A stretch of 64,000 nt of DNA from Eutrigla gurnardus (GCA_963514095.1 OY741276.1:7094764-7158763), one strand, 5' to 3'; shown: positions 12,541 to 25,773, counted from the stretch's first letter. Numbers and translations are program-made. Notes: generated by a model from the sequence alone, not told the origin.

Positions 12541-14540
12541 AGGCTCGGGGAGCAGGTTTCGGTTCAGGCGCCCAGTGACCTGGTGTGGATCAGTGAAAAG
12601 CAGAGATAGGGGATGTGATGTCATCTAGGCCAGGGACTCTTCCTTCACCACCAACACCACCTGCCTAGTCAGGACAGTTGCTCTAGGCGCCGTCCTCCTA
12701 CTATCCCCTAAACCCCTCCCTCCGCTGTCTCTGCCCGTGTCTTTTCTCTCCCGTTTCTTCTCCCGTTCTAAGTGGTGACTCTGCTACATTCATCAGTTCT
12801 TCCTTTGCAACTATGAGACTGTACAAAGCAACCAATTTGAATCGACCTGGAGGAGAACTCTTTGTATATTTGCATACAGTGTGTGTGAGACTCCAGTCAC
12901 AGACAGATGTGTTTGCCTTTTGCATCATATCACAGTTAATGCCCCTAAACAGTCCATGTCCTATGCTAAGGTTTAAATTTAAGATGATATATACATGCTG
13001 TATATCTTTCCTTTACTGAAGAAATTGGAGAGACATCACAATCACAATACCATGAGGTTTTACTTGAGGCTTGTGCAGATATTTGTCTTTTGTGTTTAAG
13101 GCCAATAACATTGTGTTTGAGGTTTTATACTATGGGTCGTTTTTTTTTATTTCCATTCCCAAACTCGGCCACAAATGTGGGAAATTAGATCCCAAAGTGA
13201 GCTCTTTAATCATGATTTGCAGAAAGGCTTCCCATCACATACCTGGCCAAGTAGGGCTGTAGAAAAACAATCCCTGAATGTACCAAATGGATCAATGGTG
13301 AGTTTTGGTACTTATGAATTTAACTTTCTATTTGTGAGAGGAAGAATGTGTTGCATAGCCTCCCTTTAATCAGTCACTATGCTGACTGCTGAGAGAGCAT
13401 TCATGACAACACTGGGAAAGAGTTCATATCGTCTACAGTTCAGAAATGTTTTTCATCATTACTCTTTATTATGAAACTCTTTCCTTTTGGAGCAAGTTAT
13501 TATTCTGTTGACCGCACGAACACATGGCAAAGGAAAGATAAAGAGGTTATGTCAGTATGTTATCCAACAAGAGGGGAAACCTGTGCATGTAGTCATATGA
13601 ATTTTTTTGTTTTTTTTTTGTTTTCCTGAGGCCTTTCTCATGTCTTGTTCTTTAAACCTTTATCCACATGATTTATCATTTCACATTCTGGAGTCACAGT
13701 TGCAAAATGGATACAATGGCCCACATTCTCTGGACATAAAATGTTCAAGAGAGAGAAATCAAAGACAGGTTAACAGTACGAGTGGAAACTGTAAGACACA
13801 AGCTTATAAAGTCGCTATGGTCACTCGTACTTTATTGCCATCCGGATAAACTGTGATCTCAGTATGATGTGAAAGGTTGGTTGGTACAGAAAGCTAAAAT
13901 AAGCTTGTTTTTAATCAATGTTTCAAACTGTCACTGCCCGAGATGCATTATCATCATGTACAAAAGGTCGATACGCCTGTGAACTTTCTCCTCTCCCCTC
14001 CCTTACTGCAAAGTGTACAGCTCACAAATGTAGCTCCTATGTCTTGTATGTGTATTTGATATTATTATTATTTAAAGAAAAATCTGGAGAGAATTGTTGC
14101 AAAAGGGAGGGATGGACTGAAGCACCATCACAACTGAACAGAGATATTTTATTTTGTTTTTTTTTGTTAAATTGAAGCCATAAGTGGGAGTACAAGAAGA
14201 TGAATTTGTAAATCGGATCATGTTTGATGTTTTGTGGCAGTATGTGGGACTCCATTTGTGACGTGTTCATTTTCTCTTTTTTATTCTTGTATTATGTTTT
14301 TGTAAATACACAGAGAAGTATTTCATGGGTTTTGAATATGCTAGTATAAAGCTTCTCTTCCCTTACTCAAGTGTCAGCTCTGTTCATTTGTGAGGACTGT
14401 GTGGATATGCGACTAGCTTAGTTTGAGTGACCGATGATTCACTTTATCACCAGCCAAGTCTCTTTTGAAAGCACCGTTTCCAAACAGTTTCCAATGATGT
14501 AACAATAATTGTGTTAATATTTCCAATTTTTTAAAAATAA
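12541..14540 (+). other. ssbp2: ssbp2 3' UTR and downstream flank
   Basis: Non-coding and AT-rich, with no exon or RNA gene recognised. I found no canonical AATAAA between the stop codon and the start of the duplicated lipocalin block at 14541. A TATAAA variant near 14343 is the best candidate for a poly(A) signal, so the UTR end is uncertain. Confidence 0.55.
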
Positions 14541-15433
14541 CAATTCACAAAAAAGGTCTTATGGGAAGTGAATTTGTGCATAAATGAACATTCCTGACCA
14601 TTTTGGCATAATTTCTGCATGTGTTATTGAAAACATAAATTAAGTGTAGATAGATTAAATATATTCATTTAGGGATAATTAACAGGGTCTCTCATTCTTT
14701 TAATCTCCTCTCATCAGCTTAGTCATCGTTATGGCCACCAGGTCAAATAGCACAGGAGGCACAGAACATAACGAAAGAAACTGGTTCAAAGTTAAATTTC
14801 CAGGAAACAAACACATTACCATGAACCCCAAAAACAAACAACAGATCAGATGGTCCAGCTAAAAGAAGCAAATAAGAGCACAGGGTAGCCACGCCATGGG
14901 TCGTCGGACCTGAAACTCCTGACTGCCCGATTCAGGAACCTAAACTACCAACAAAAGAACCGAAAACCAAACGTAAGCCAGTCCCAGCCATCCTAACCCT
15001 CATAAAGAGTAACATATAGCTATGCTAATGTTGTAGCTCCCTTGGACCAAACACAGACTGCTGCCACCAGACTGGAAGAGAGACAAAAAGAGTTCACTGG
15101 GGCCCTTTTCAATGTTGGGAGGCTCGTCAGGCCAAACGAGCTGCAGCTTGGGCCAGCCAGGAAATCACCAGGGCAATCAAGGCTCTGCCAGGCACCTCCG
15201 GAGCACTAGAGAAAAACAGGTTAAAGGAAGAGCCGTGATGACCAGAATAGTGGGAGCTCATAACAGTCATATACAAATGTCAGTACACCATTTAATTAAA
15301 AACATCACGAAAGAGTAATAATGTCATAAAAATGTGATAGTTCATCCAAAATGGCTGCAACAGTTGATCAGACATAGATCATCATATTGTTTTTAGACCT
15401 CCTACACTTTCATAATGTATCTTGACTAATCAA

Positions 15434-15446
15434 GTCATTGATTAAT
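15434..15446 (+). promoter_or_regulatory. Possible HNF1-like site upstream of lipocalin gene 1
   Basis: The word TCATTGATTAAT is about 190 bp upstream of the start codon and resembles the palindromic HNF1 site GTTAATNATTAAC. Copy B has the closer match GTTATTGATTAAT at the same place. A liver promoter would suit a plasma lipocalin. This is inference from motif similarity only. Confidence 0.35.
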
Positions 15447-15631
15447 GTGAACTCTGTGTTACACAAGCCCACGTTTCATAATCAAACTGTGGGACCACCT
15501 CCCATGTCCCTGTTTACCAAACTCCCACCCCCTCCTTATTTATGTAAGCTTTCCCTCTGCTTGTTTTCGAGGTGGTCTTCCTGCAGGACTGTTCTGTTCT
15601 GGTTTTGCTGTGGTATTCAGTTGTTCTAATC

Positions 15632-16818
15632 ATGTCTGTTCAGTTTTGTTTAGCTTTGCTGGCTCTTTCTACGCTGGCTGCTGCATCCGATCCAGACTGT
15701 GAAGAACTACTTAAACCTCTGGAGGATTCAAGCCAGGTACGTTGCCCTCAACATCTAGATAAAGTAGAATCCAGTTCTTTGATTTAAATAATAATACTCA
15801 ATCTAAACAAATTATTTTTGTGAATTAAAGGAGTTTTAGGGAGTTAACAGATACATGTTGTACAGTTAAACCCTCAGATTTATGATATTGGTCTGGGGTC
15901 CAACATCTCATGCAAGGTTTTATCAGGGTACATGTTTTATAATGTTTAATTTGTACATCTGTGTCTAGGTGTATGGAGAATGGCTGTTCTATGCTGGAAC
16001 ATCAGACAACAAAGTGCTCATGAATGAACTTCAAACTGTCAATAGCTCCTGGATCAAAGTCTCAGACATACCTGACAGTGATGAGATGACCCTTCAGTGG
16101 GGAGACAGAGTGTGAGTGTTGATCATCTTTTGAAAATGAACGTTAATCCTTTCGGGACAATCAATGCTGACCTCTTCTTACAAGGGCTGGACAATGTCAT
16201 ACTGGAGAGCTTAATTTCACCTTCTCTACAACCTCCATCAACGTGACATGTACGTAAACGATAACACATGTTTTCATATATGCTTTAAACCACAGTAACT
16301 AGAAATAACAATATGTTAATCTCCTGTTGATATCTCACAGTTCACTATAACGGCTCCGATGTTGAGCATGCCGGGAGGTACCTGGTTTCTGCCCCTGACT
16401 CCATCGTCTGGATAGGCTCAAACCCACAGGATGCGGAAGCCAGAAAAGGCAGAAGCATTTACCTCTTCAGTGAGTTCACAGTGAATTTCAGCCTTTCTTG
16501 TTACGTGTTGAACTCCAAAACTGAATATTAGCACTGAATTGTCACTCTTCCTGCTCGACAGCCAAGTCTGGGACATCGGGTGATTCTCAACTGGAAGGTT
16601 TCAAGAAACAGGCTGCGTGCCTCAACTTCCCGACCGAACTCGTCTTTGGAGGGACCACAGGTAAGATGCTGACCCACCGCTACACACACAACAGTGAGGA
16701 GTACTGTACTGCATGTGTGACCTATTCAGGCATTAATGGATGATTCCATCCTTCTGTTTCAGACCTGTGCCTTGGTGAGAAGTCGGCTGCCTCAGATGTA
16801 ACAGGGGAAGAACAATAG
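15632..16818 (+). CDS. Secreted lipocalin 1 (saxitoxin/TBT-binding protein-like)
   Basis: Predicted 198-residue plasma-type lipocalin of the fish saxitoxin/tetrodotoxin-binding, tributyltin-binding and alpha-1-acid glycoprotein group; family members carry small hydrophobic ligands. Exons: 15632-15736, 15969-16111, 16185-16249, 16341-16469, 16562-16660, 16763-16818 (TAG). A hydrophobic signal peptide (about residues 1-19) ends near LAAAS, then DPDC, then the lipocalin G-x-W motif as YGEW at the start of exon 2. The C-terminal half has the family pattern LEGFKKQAACLNF and FGGTTDLCLG. Sequons include NSS, NFT, NVT and NGS. It lacks the CSDC cysteine pair of genes 3 and 4. An in-frame upstream ATG (15572) was rejected because MSVQ gives the signal peptide and matches gene 2. 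The native ligand cannot be told from sequence. Confidence 0.87.
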
Positions 16819-17295
16819 GGACCTGAAATCACTCAATGAGCCAAATGTGTATTCAAGTATGCTCTCTTAGATGTGTGCAGTAACACAGATACGCCTTGAT
16901 AGATGTGAAGATGACGCCCTTGTTTCATCCTGAAGGGGTTTTAAATGTGACTCAGGTGGGATTCCAGCTTGTTTTAGGTTTGTCACTGTCTGAAAACAAG
17001 TAGCTTCTTAGCCTGCTGAAGTTATTCATGGTGCCAGACTTTGTAGATGAATGCATTAAAGAAAACTGAATAGGCTGACTTCACACTGAATATCAGACGC
17101 ATAGATCATGATGGATACTATTTGAATGCCATTTTTCTTTCATGCATGTAAAAAAATGTCCAATAAAAGGAAACATGTTGGCATGTGAAAGGGAGATACA
17201 GTCCGTTCTTAGTTGGGGCTGGTTTGCTAATCGTGTTGGTCAAAGTCAAAGTAGGACAAATTACAACTGGGAGTCCCGAAAAGAATGCAAACACA
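16819..17295 (+). other. 3' flank of lipocalin 1
   Basis: This is the 3' UTR of gene 1 followed by flank that ends at the solo LTR. An AATAAA lies at 17162-17167, about 344 bp after the stop. It is conserved in copy B at 24277-24282. Confidence 0.7.
17162..17167 (+). terminator. Poly(A) signal, lipocalin 1
   Basis: Canonical AATAAA downstream of the gene 1 stop codon, kept at the same relative place in gene 2. Confidence 0.65.
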
Positions 17296-17613
17296 TGTTG
17301 GGGATGTAGCAGGAGCAGATTTGGTTATCAACAGCTAATTGTTAATGTCAATATGATTATCGATATTAATAATTATATTTAATATATTATCATGATATAA
17401 TCATGAATAAACGGGGCACCACCCTGGGATCAGGGAAAAGATAACCTAAAACTGTATTCAGTCTCAATATAAAAGGTTTTATACTCACATGCCAATCATC
17501 GTGACCATTGGCATAGAAGTACAAAACCAATCGAACAATTAAAAAGGCGTGAAATTCAAGCACTAGCCTTCACAACCTGCTGTTATCCAGTGACAGTGCG
17601 TGTGTGCGTGTGT

Positions 17614-17648
<35 letters not shown>

Positions 17649-18932
17649 TGGCCGGGCGCGACCACCAGATGGAGCTATTCCTTACAGCGTTCAGGGGCGA
17701 AGCCACTGACGCCAGATGGAGTAGCGAGAGAGGGAGAGATGGCCGGGTGCAGCCACCAGATGGAGCTATTCCTCACAGTGTTCAGGGGAAGAGCCACTGA
17801 TGTCCGATAGGTTCGCGAGAGAGAGAGAGCGAGCGAGAGCTGGCCGGGTACAGCCACTGGATGGAGCTATGTCCTTAGCGTCCGGAGCCGGAAACAGCTG
17901 GCGGAGGATACATGTGGGGCGGTGTATGTGTGCGTGTTTGTGTTAGCGGTACAAAAACAAAGAAAGGGGGAGAATGCGCACGCAATATTCTAAGGCTCAG
18001 GAGGCGTGTTACTATCACACGGGAGCTCGTGAATGAACCGGTGTTCATTCAGCGGGACCGGTCTTTTAACTGATAGTAGACGCTTACTGAGCTCGCAAAT
18101 ATGGCTGAGGTTAGTCAAAAACACCGTTACAGAAATCAACCCAGCGGCGTGGGTACACAATCAGCATTCAAATACAACAGCACAGAAAGCAACGGACTTG
18201 GCGGTCCGTGATCAAAACTTAAAACACGTTAACAAGAATTACAAGCATATCCTACACTATCAAACTTAAGTCTCTGCCCAGTCTATTAGCCTCTTACTGG
18301 TGTCGTTGCGTCGGTTGCAAGTCCGTCCCGGCGATGGCGGGCGGCGGTAGTTCTTGAGTCCCGGCGGCAGCGGGGGCCGTGATGAGTCGGCTGAGTCCAG
18401 ACGAGAGCGGGGCGCTTTCCCTCTCGTTGATCAAACTCTAATAAAGAAAACAGTTCGTGTTTCTTCCTTCCACGGGCGACAATATAATCGCGGCTTGGCG
18501 ATTTGGTCAGCTGACTTCAGACAGGAGCTGGTAGCTGGAATGCAGGAACCGGTTTGGTCTCCTGTTGCAGCGGTTTGCTTCCTGTTGCAACGTGGTGTTG
18601 CGATGGAAGAGCCTTGGCCTCCTGTTTCAGCGGTGTGCTGCGGTGGCGGAGCCACCTCCTGTTGTAACGCGTGTTACGGTGGGGAGAGGGTTGGAAGCGG
18701 TGTCTTAAGATGGCGCCGGTTTATATAGCTCACGGCTGCTCCCGGGGACCCCCTGGGGTACCTGTGGTTGTCAGCCAATAGGGCACCAGTTGTGTGATGT
18801 TGCACTTCGCACCCAGGTGAGAAGTGAAACTAAAATGGCAGTTGTAGTTTTTTTATCTCCTTTGTTCCTTTGTCCTGACCGCATGTTAGGGCTTTTGTAG
18901 CATTGTGTAGTCCTAATGGTGAGGTCCCAACA
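17296..18932 (-). mobile_element. Solo LTR (1.64 kb) of an LTR retroelement
   Basis: The element begins TGTTGGG and ends CCCAACA, a perfect 7-bp terminal inverted repeat with TG...CA ends. It is flanked by the 4-bp target duplication CACA (17292-17295 and 18933-18936). The uninterrupted site in copy B reads AAACACAGCTAC across 24405-24416. It matches the LTR at 30193-31953, which is followed by a primer-binding site on the minus strand, and that sets the orientation. A TATATAAA box on the minus strand near 18719-18728 fits the LTR promoter. Relative to copy C it lacks about 165 bp before its GT/GA tract and has about 60 extra bp near 18560-18630. No internal region is left, so this is a solo LTR. 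Confidence 0.9.
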
Positions 18933-19616
18933 CACAGCTACAATACACATCACAAGGGCAAAGGACAGCTCTAGCTAGTCAGAGGAAGAGATTTATACTT
19001 ATATATCGGTGAGAACTAAGGGCATAAACTTAGGAAAGGTTTATACAATAAATACAAGTTTACATTCATTATTTTAAAATACAAAAGCATATGAACAAAA
19101 ATACCTTTGAATATAATATAAAAAAATACTTTTTTAGCTCCTGACCCTGCCAGCCCCTAGCAAGACTTTTTATAACTCAAAGCACTTGTTATGTGACTAA
19201 AATGTGTGTTAGGAGAGTCGCAGATGGAAACACCAAGCAGGACAGCATCAGTCATGCAACTCGCTTCTACCTCAACACTAATTCTTTCCTGTTGTCTACT
19301 TGTCCGAGGGCCCCTTGAAGGATGGAAACAAAACCTTTTACATGGCTGTGAGAAACTTTTGCAGCCTTTTCAGAAGTTGTCGTGCACTGTGTGTGGCGGC
19401 TTCCCTGAAAGATGAGATTGATGGTGGCTTTTCACCTTATTTTTTTTAATCATCAAACAGTAGTTAAACTTCCTCTCATGTCATTTCTGCAAAAGGAAAC
19501 TCAAATCTCTCCCTGACTCAATATGTGATGAGAATCAGTACATACCAACTCAATGTAGTTTGTCTGTGTTATATAACATGGCATCAAGCTGTTGTCAGTG
19601 CACATTAATAAAGAGT

Positions 19617-19672
<56 letters not shown>

Positions 19673-20165
19673 ATTTACATATTGGAATATTCTGTATGGG
19701 GACTCAAATAACCTCCATTTACTGTATCTTTGAAGATGTAATGCAGATCTTTATCTGTAGCCCCAAATTGAGAAAAACCCCACAAACTAACAGTCAGAAG
19801 GTACCCACATACCCAACACATGAAACATCCACAAAGCTTAACAGTCTTTACAGACCAGATCTTCTAGCTATAGGGCCATGACAGGAAATTGTAATTGATA
19901 TTTTAATATTACCCAATATTAAACAAACTCTAAACACATTGTTGACTTTTGTCATCACAATGTTCTTGTGTCTGGCCTTTTGACTTTTTTTTTGACGGAG
20001 CCGGCCAGCTGATTCAGATCAACATCTGGCAAAGAGTGTGTTTGCTAAGCACAATATTAGAGAGCTGACATGTCCTTGATTGGCCGTCATGTTTGACAAG
20101 AAGCACATGAAGCATGGAGGCATGCTATGTAAGTTCTCACCTTGTGTGACTCTGTGCATGGGGTT
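18933..20165. repeat. Duplicated intergenic block D, copy A
   Basis: Homologous to 24410-25930 (copy B) and 31954-33480 (copy C). In copy C the block leads directly into lipocalin gene 3. Copy A has lost about 100 bp around 20128 and loses homology near 20165, so the gene-3-like part is absent. It contains a (CA)n tract at about 19620-19670 that is shorter in B and almost absent in C. Confidence 0.88.
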
Positions 20166-21716
20166 GTCGTTGCAACTGAAATACCAGTTTAGTCTAGTGC
20201 AGGTGAGAGTTTGGCAATGAAATACCAGTAGACATAATATGCAAATCGGAAGATCTTTTAATGCTGCAGCATGAGCCATTCCCAGTGCGACACAGGAATG
20301 ACTGAAGAGTGACTGTTTCTGTTGGCACTTATAATGCAGTTGTGCTGCTAAAAACGTTAGCAGTGCCACTGTGTCAGCCTGGCATGCCTGTTCACTTTCT
20401 GAAAACCAAAGTGAATTGTCGACCTACTGCATAATTTTACTCTTGCAAGGATGTTTTAAGACCTTTTGTCTCAGTAGCCCACCGCGGCTCTGGTGTGTGT
20501 CCAAGAACGACTTGTGACATAATTGTGTGTGGATCAGAAACCAATGGAGCTCTGGCATAAACCGCGTTGTTCTCTGCTCTCATATCCCAAACAAATTGCA
20601 AGACCGCTGGTTGTTTTTCTTGAGGTGCCTTTTTACTGGAAAGATAGGTGTGCAACAAGGTGAATCTGGACATGCGACAACTCCATGCTCCATGACCAAT
20701 CCAAATACTGGAGCTACCCCAAAATAAATGATCACCAGTTAACAAATCTGACTCATATCCTCTAAGCCAAGTCAGAGCGAAAAGAAGTGTGGTGTTCTAC
20801 AATGATTCATGGTTGGTTGCCTGCACAAGTACCCAAAGACCACGTTTGTTTGTGGGGCAGTGAAGCATCTTTTATTCTCTCATTTCTGTTGGTATGTTTG
20901 TAGTCCTGAACCAATCCTGTCCTCACCTTGTTCAAGGAGGAGGTGCTTAGCCTCACCTCCGTGCTGCTGCAAGGTTAGCGACAGCAGAAGCGGCCTTCTT
21001 GGCATCCGAGTAGGATAGCTGTAACGCTAAGAGTAAAATAACACTCCTAACTTCCAAGACTGACAAAGAGTCGTTCTGTGGGTGATGTGTGTGAACTCTG
21101 AGAAGCTGCCAGAGGACCGGACATTTGCCGTTAGAGGGAGAGAGTGAGGACCAGGAGAGCCCTGGACCGTTGGAGAGAGACTGTAGCTGCTGTACTTGAA
21201 CACGGTTCGCCGCCACATGTGCCGCTGCAACTGCAACTTGCCCATTGCCCTTCCCCCCAATCTTCATCTCTGACTGTGGTGGACTTGTGAGTACACTTCT
21301 AACTCTGCACGTGCTTTTTGTTTATGCTGGCTAAACCCAGTGAACTGGCCCCTTTGTTTCTGGCCTCAACGCTCACAAGCATCGACCGGGCCCGCAACGT
21401 TTTATTTGCGTGTTATATTTGCAAAGGTGATACTTTCTATATATTACGTGATAACAGGTTAACGCAAACTTGTATTTTCAAGGGGAAGTTACAAATTTTG
21501 TGTTTACTTCTAACCAGTTATTGGAGGCACCGCCAAGTTATTTTTTATCACTAACCCAGTTATCACGGGTACAAAGCGCCATTTTAAGACAAACTCAGGC
21601 CCCGTCCCATTGTACTACAACACCCTAATTGTTTAGCAATTAATATTTATTAGCTACATGGGACTGGGGTTACATAATATTTCCAGCTTTTAAAAAGATT
21701 ACAAACCACAGCGGCC
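20166..21716. other. Unique spacer between duplication copies A and B
   Basis: No gene, RNA gene or repeat was recognised with confidence. A 104-codon minus-strand open frame at 20953-21267 has no recognisable domain and is probably chance. Confidence 0.5.
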
Positions 21717-22604
21717 CAATTCACAAAAAAGGTCTTATGGGAAGAGTGAATTTGTGCATAAATGAACATTCCTGACCATTTAGGCATAATTTCTGCATGT
21801 GTTATTGAAAACAAATTAAGTGTAGATAGATTAAATATATTTATTTAGGGATAATTAACAGGGTCTTTCATTCTTTTAATCTCCTCTCATCAGCTAAATA
21901 TTGAGTCATCGTTACGGCCACCAGGTCAAATAACACAGGAGGCACAGAACATAACGAAAGAAACTGGTTCAAAGGGAAATTCCCAGTAAATCACCACATT
22001 ACCATGAACCCCAAAAACAAACAGATCAGATGGTCCAGCTAAAAGAAGCAAATAAGAGCACAGGGCAGCCACGCCATGGGCCGTCGGACCTGAAACTCCT
22101 GACTGCCCAATTCAGGAACCTAAACGAAAACCATACGTAAGCCAGTCCCAGCCATCCTAACCCTCATAAAGAGTAACATATAGCTATGCTAATGTTGTAG
22201 CCCCCTTGGCCCAAACACAGACTGCTGCCACCAGACTAGAAGAGAGACAAAAAGAGTTCACTGGGGCCCTTTTCAATGTTGGGAGGCTAGTCAGGCCAAA
22301 CGAGCTGCAGCTTGGGCCAGCCAGGAAATCACCGGGGCAATCAAGGCTCTGCCAGGCACCTCCGGAGCACTAGAGAAAAACAGGTTAAAGGAAGGATCAG
22401 AGCCGTGATGACCAGAATAGTGGGAGCTCATAACAGTCATATACAAATGTCAGTACACCATTTCATTAAAAACATCACAAAAGAGTAATAATGTCATAAA
22501 AATGTGATAGTTCATTCAAAAATGGCTGCAACAGTTGATCAGACATAGATCATCATATTGTTCTAAGACCTTCTACACTTTCATAATGTATCTTAACTAA
22601 TCAA

Positions 22605-22617
22605 GTTATTGATTAAT
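22605..22617 (+). promoter_or_regulatory. Possible HNF1-like site upstream of lipocalin gene 2
   Basis: GTTATTGATTAAT lies about 190 bp upstream of the gene 2 start codon and agrees with the HNF1 palindrome at all but two fixed positions. It would fit hepatic expression. Inference only. Confidence 0.4.
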
Positions 22618-22802
22618 GTGAACTCTGTGTTACACAAGCCCACATTTCATAATCAAACTGTGGGACCACCTCCCATGTCCCTGTTTACCAAACTCCCACC
22701 CCCTCCTTATTTATGTAACTTTTCACTCTGCTTGTTTTCGAGGAGGTCTTCCTGCAGGACTGTTCTGTTCTGGTTTTGCTGTGGTATTCAGTTGTTCTAA
22801 TC

Positions 22803-23979
22803 ATGTCTGTTCAGTTTTGTTTAGCTTTGCTGGCTCTTTCTACGCTGGCTGCTGCATCCGATCTAGACTGTGAAGAACTGCTTAAACCTGCGGATCGAAG
22901 CCAGGTAAGTTGCCCTCAACATCTAGATAAAGTAGAATCCAGTTCTTTGATTTAAATAATGATAATCAATCTAAACAAATTATTTTTGTGAATTAAAGGA
23001 GTTTTAGGGAGTTATTGGTCTTTAAATAAAATTGAATTAAACTGAGTGAAGCTCCACTATCTGGGGTCCAACATCTCATGCACGTTTTTATCTGGGTACA
23101 TATTTTATAATGTTTAATTTGAACATCTGTGTCTAGGTGTATGGAAAATGGCTATTGTATGCTGGAACATCAGACAACAAACTGCTCATGAATGAATTTC
23201 AAACTGTCAGTAGCTCCTGGATCAAAGTCTCAGACATACCTGACAGTGATGAGATAACCCTTAAGTGGGGAGACAGAGTGTAAGTGTTGATCATCTTTTG
23301 AAAATGAACGTTAATCCTTTCGGGACAATCAATGCTGACCTCTTCTTACAAGGGCTGGACAATGTTATACTGGAGAGGTTAATTTGACCTTCTCTACAAC
23401 CTCCATCAACGTGACATGTACGTAAACGATGTTTTCATATATGCTTTAAACCACAGTAACTAGAAATAACAATATGTTAATCTCCTGTTGATATCTCCCA
23501 GGTCACTATAACGACTCCCTTACTGAGTATACCGGGAGGTACCTGGTTTCTGCCCCTGACTCCCTCGCCTGGATAGAATCAAACCCGAAGGATGTGGAAG
23601 CCAGAAAAGGCAGAAACATTCACTTCTTCAGTGAGTTCACAGTGAATTTCAGCCTTTCTTGTTACGTGTTGAACTCCAAAACTGAATATTAGCACTGAAT
23701 TGTCACTCTTCCTGCTCGACAGCCAAGTATGGGACATCGGGTGATTCTCACCTGGAAGGTTTCAAGAAACAGGCTGCGTGCCTCAACTTCCCCACCGAAT
23801 TCGTCTTTGGAGGGACCACAGGTAAGATGCTGACCCACCGCTACACACACAACAGTGAGGAGTACTGTACTGCATGTGTGACCTATTCAGGCATTAATGG
23901 ATGATTCCATCCTTCTGTTTCAGACCTGTGCCTTGGTGAGAAGTCGGCTGCCTCAGATGTAACAGGGGAAGAACAATAG
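22803..23979 (+). CDS. Secreted lipocalin 2, recent paralogue of lipocalin 1
   Basis: Predicted 197-residue secreted lipocalin; exons 22803-22904, 23137-23279, 23353-23417, 23502-23630, 23723-23821, 23924-23979 (TAG). All splice sites correspond to gene 1, and exons 2-6 have identical lengths. The signal peptide is the same as in gene 1, followed by LDC and the G-x-W motif YGKW. One codon is lost in exon 1 (PADRSQ against PLEDSSQ). Differences from gene 1 cluster in exons 1 and 4: for example NSSW becomes SSSW, which removes a sequon, an extra Cys appears where exon 3 joins exon 4 (TCHYN), and IVWIGSN becomes LAWIESN. The frame is open and all splice sites are intact, so it looks functional. 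It belongs to the same toxin-binding/TBT-binding/AGP-like group; the ligand is unknown. Confidence 0.87.
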
Positions 23980-24276
23980 GGACCTGAAATCACTCAATGA
24001 GCCAAATGTGTATTCAAGTATGCTCTCTTAGATGTGTGCAGTAACACAGATACGCTTGATAGATGTGAAGATGACAACATGGTTTCATCCTGAAGGGGTT
24101 TTAAATGTGACTCAAGTGGGATTCCAGCTTGTTTTAAGTTTGTCACTGTCTGAAAACAAGTCGCTTCTTAGCCTGTGGAAGTTATTCATGGTGCCAGACT
24201 TTGTAGATGAATGCATTAAATTATGATGGATACTATTTGAATGCCATTTTTCTTTCATGCATGTAAAAAAATGTCC

Positions 24277-24282
24277 AATAAA
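24277..24282 (+). terminator. Poly(A) signal, lipocalin 2
   Basis: AATAAA about 300 bp after the stop, equivalent to the signal at 17162 in gene 1. Confidence 0.65.
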
Positions 24283-25773
24283 AGGAAACATGTTGGCATG
24301 TGAAAGGGAGATACAGTCCGTTCTTAGTTGGGGCTGGTTTGCTAATCGTGTTGGTCAAAGTCAAAGTAGGACAAATTACAACTGGGAGTCCCGAAAAGAA
24401 TGCAAACACAGCTACAATACACATCATAAGGGCAAAGGACAGCTCTAGCTAGTCAGAGGAAGAGATTTATACTTATATATCGGTGAGAACTAAGGGCATA
24501 AACTTAGGAAAGGTTTATACAATAAATAGAAGTTTACATTCATTATTTTAAAATACAAAAGCATATGAACAAAAATACCTTTGAATATAATATACAAATA
24601 TACTTTTCTAGCTCCTGACCCTGCCAGCCCCTAGCAAGACTTTTTATAACTTAAATGTATGTTAGGACAATCACAGATGGAAACACCAAGCAGGACTGCA
24701 TCAGTCATTCAACTCGCTTCTACCTCAACACTAATTCTATCCTGTTGTCTACTTGTCCGAGGGCCCCTTGAAGGATGGAAACAAAACCTTTTACATGGCT
24801 GTGAGAAACTTTTACAGCCTTTTCAGAAGTTGTCTTGCACTGTGTGTGGCGGGTTCCCTGAAAGATGAGATCGATGGTGGCTTTTCACCTTATTTTTTTA
24901 ATCATCAAACAGTAGTTAAACTTCCTCTCATGTCATTTCTGCAAAAGGAAACTCAAATCTCTCCCTGACTCAATATGTGATGAGAATCAGTACATACCAA
25001 CTGAATGTAGTTTGTCTGTGTTATATAACACGGCATCGAGCTGTTGTCAGTGCACATTAATAAAGAGTCAAACACACACACACACACACATGATTTACAT
25101 AATAGAATATACTGTATGGGAACTTAAATAACCTGCACTTACTGTATCTTTGAAGATGTAATCCAGATCTTTATCTGTAGAGAAAAAACCCACAAACTAA
25201 CAGTCAGAAGGTACCCACATACCCAACACATGAAACATCCACAAAGCTTAACAGTCTTTACAGACCAGATCTTCTAGCTATAGGGCCATGACAGGAAATT
25301 GTAATTGATATTTTGATATTACCCAATATTAAACAAACTCTAAACACATTGTTGACTTTTCTCATCACAATGTTCTTGTGTCTGGACTTTGGACTTTTTT
25401 TTTTGACGGAGCCGGCCAGCTGATTCAGATCAACATCTGGCAAAGAGTGTGTTTGCTAAGCAAAATATTAGAGTGCTGACATGTCCTTGATTGGCCGTCG
25501 TGTTTGACAAGAAGCACATGAAGCATGGAGGCATGTTATGTAAGTTCTCACCTTCCCAGTGGAAACCTACGTGATGTCAAAGATGTTGTAATGTCCATGT
25601 GTGTGTGTGTGTGTGTGTTTGTATTGTTTCTGCCTTTGTGCCTGTGTGTGACTCTGTGCAGGGGGTGTTCAGATATTGAAAGTTGCAGGGGTCTTGCTTT
25701 TCAGACTCTGCCAGCTGGCTGTTATGTAATAGGATAAATAGGACAAGTCCTTGCTGACTGGATTTTAAAGTGA

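Larger units (their letters stand above)
14541..17295 (+). repeat. Segmental duplication, lipocalin block copy A
   Basis: This block (promoter, six-exon gene 1 and 3' flank) is near-identical to 21717-24413, differing by scattered substitutions and small indels. Copy B lacks about 45 bp of the 3' flank seen here around 17053-17098. The left border is at the shared motif CAATTCACAAAAAAGGTCTT. On the right, copy A continues into a solo LTR where copy B reads through. Confidence 0.93.
21717..24413 (+). repeat. Segmental duplication, lipocalin block copy B
   Basis: Near-identical to 14541-17295. The right end runs without interruption into block D and so preserves the site as it was before LTR insertion. 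Confidence 0.93.

Noticed and set aside
15572..15631. Upstream in-frame start for lipocalin 1
   Set aside because: It would place extra residues before a good signal peptide. The MSVQ start is common to both copies.
20953..21267. 104-codon minus-strand frame in the unique spacer
   Set aside because: Ala/Val/Gln-rich with no recognisable domain, splice context or second copy.
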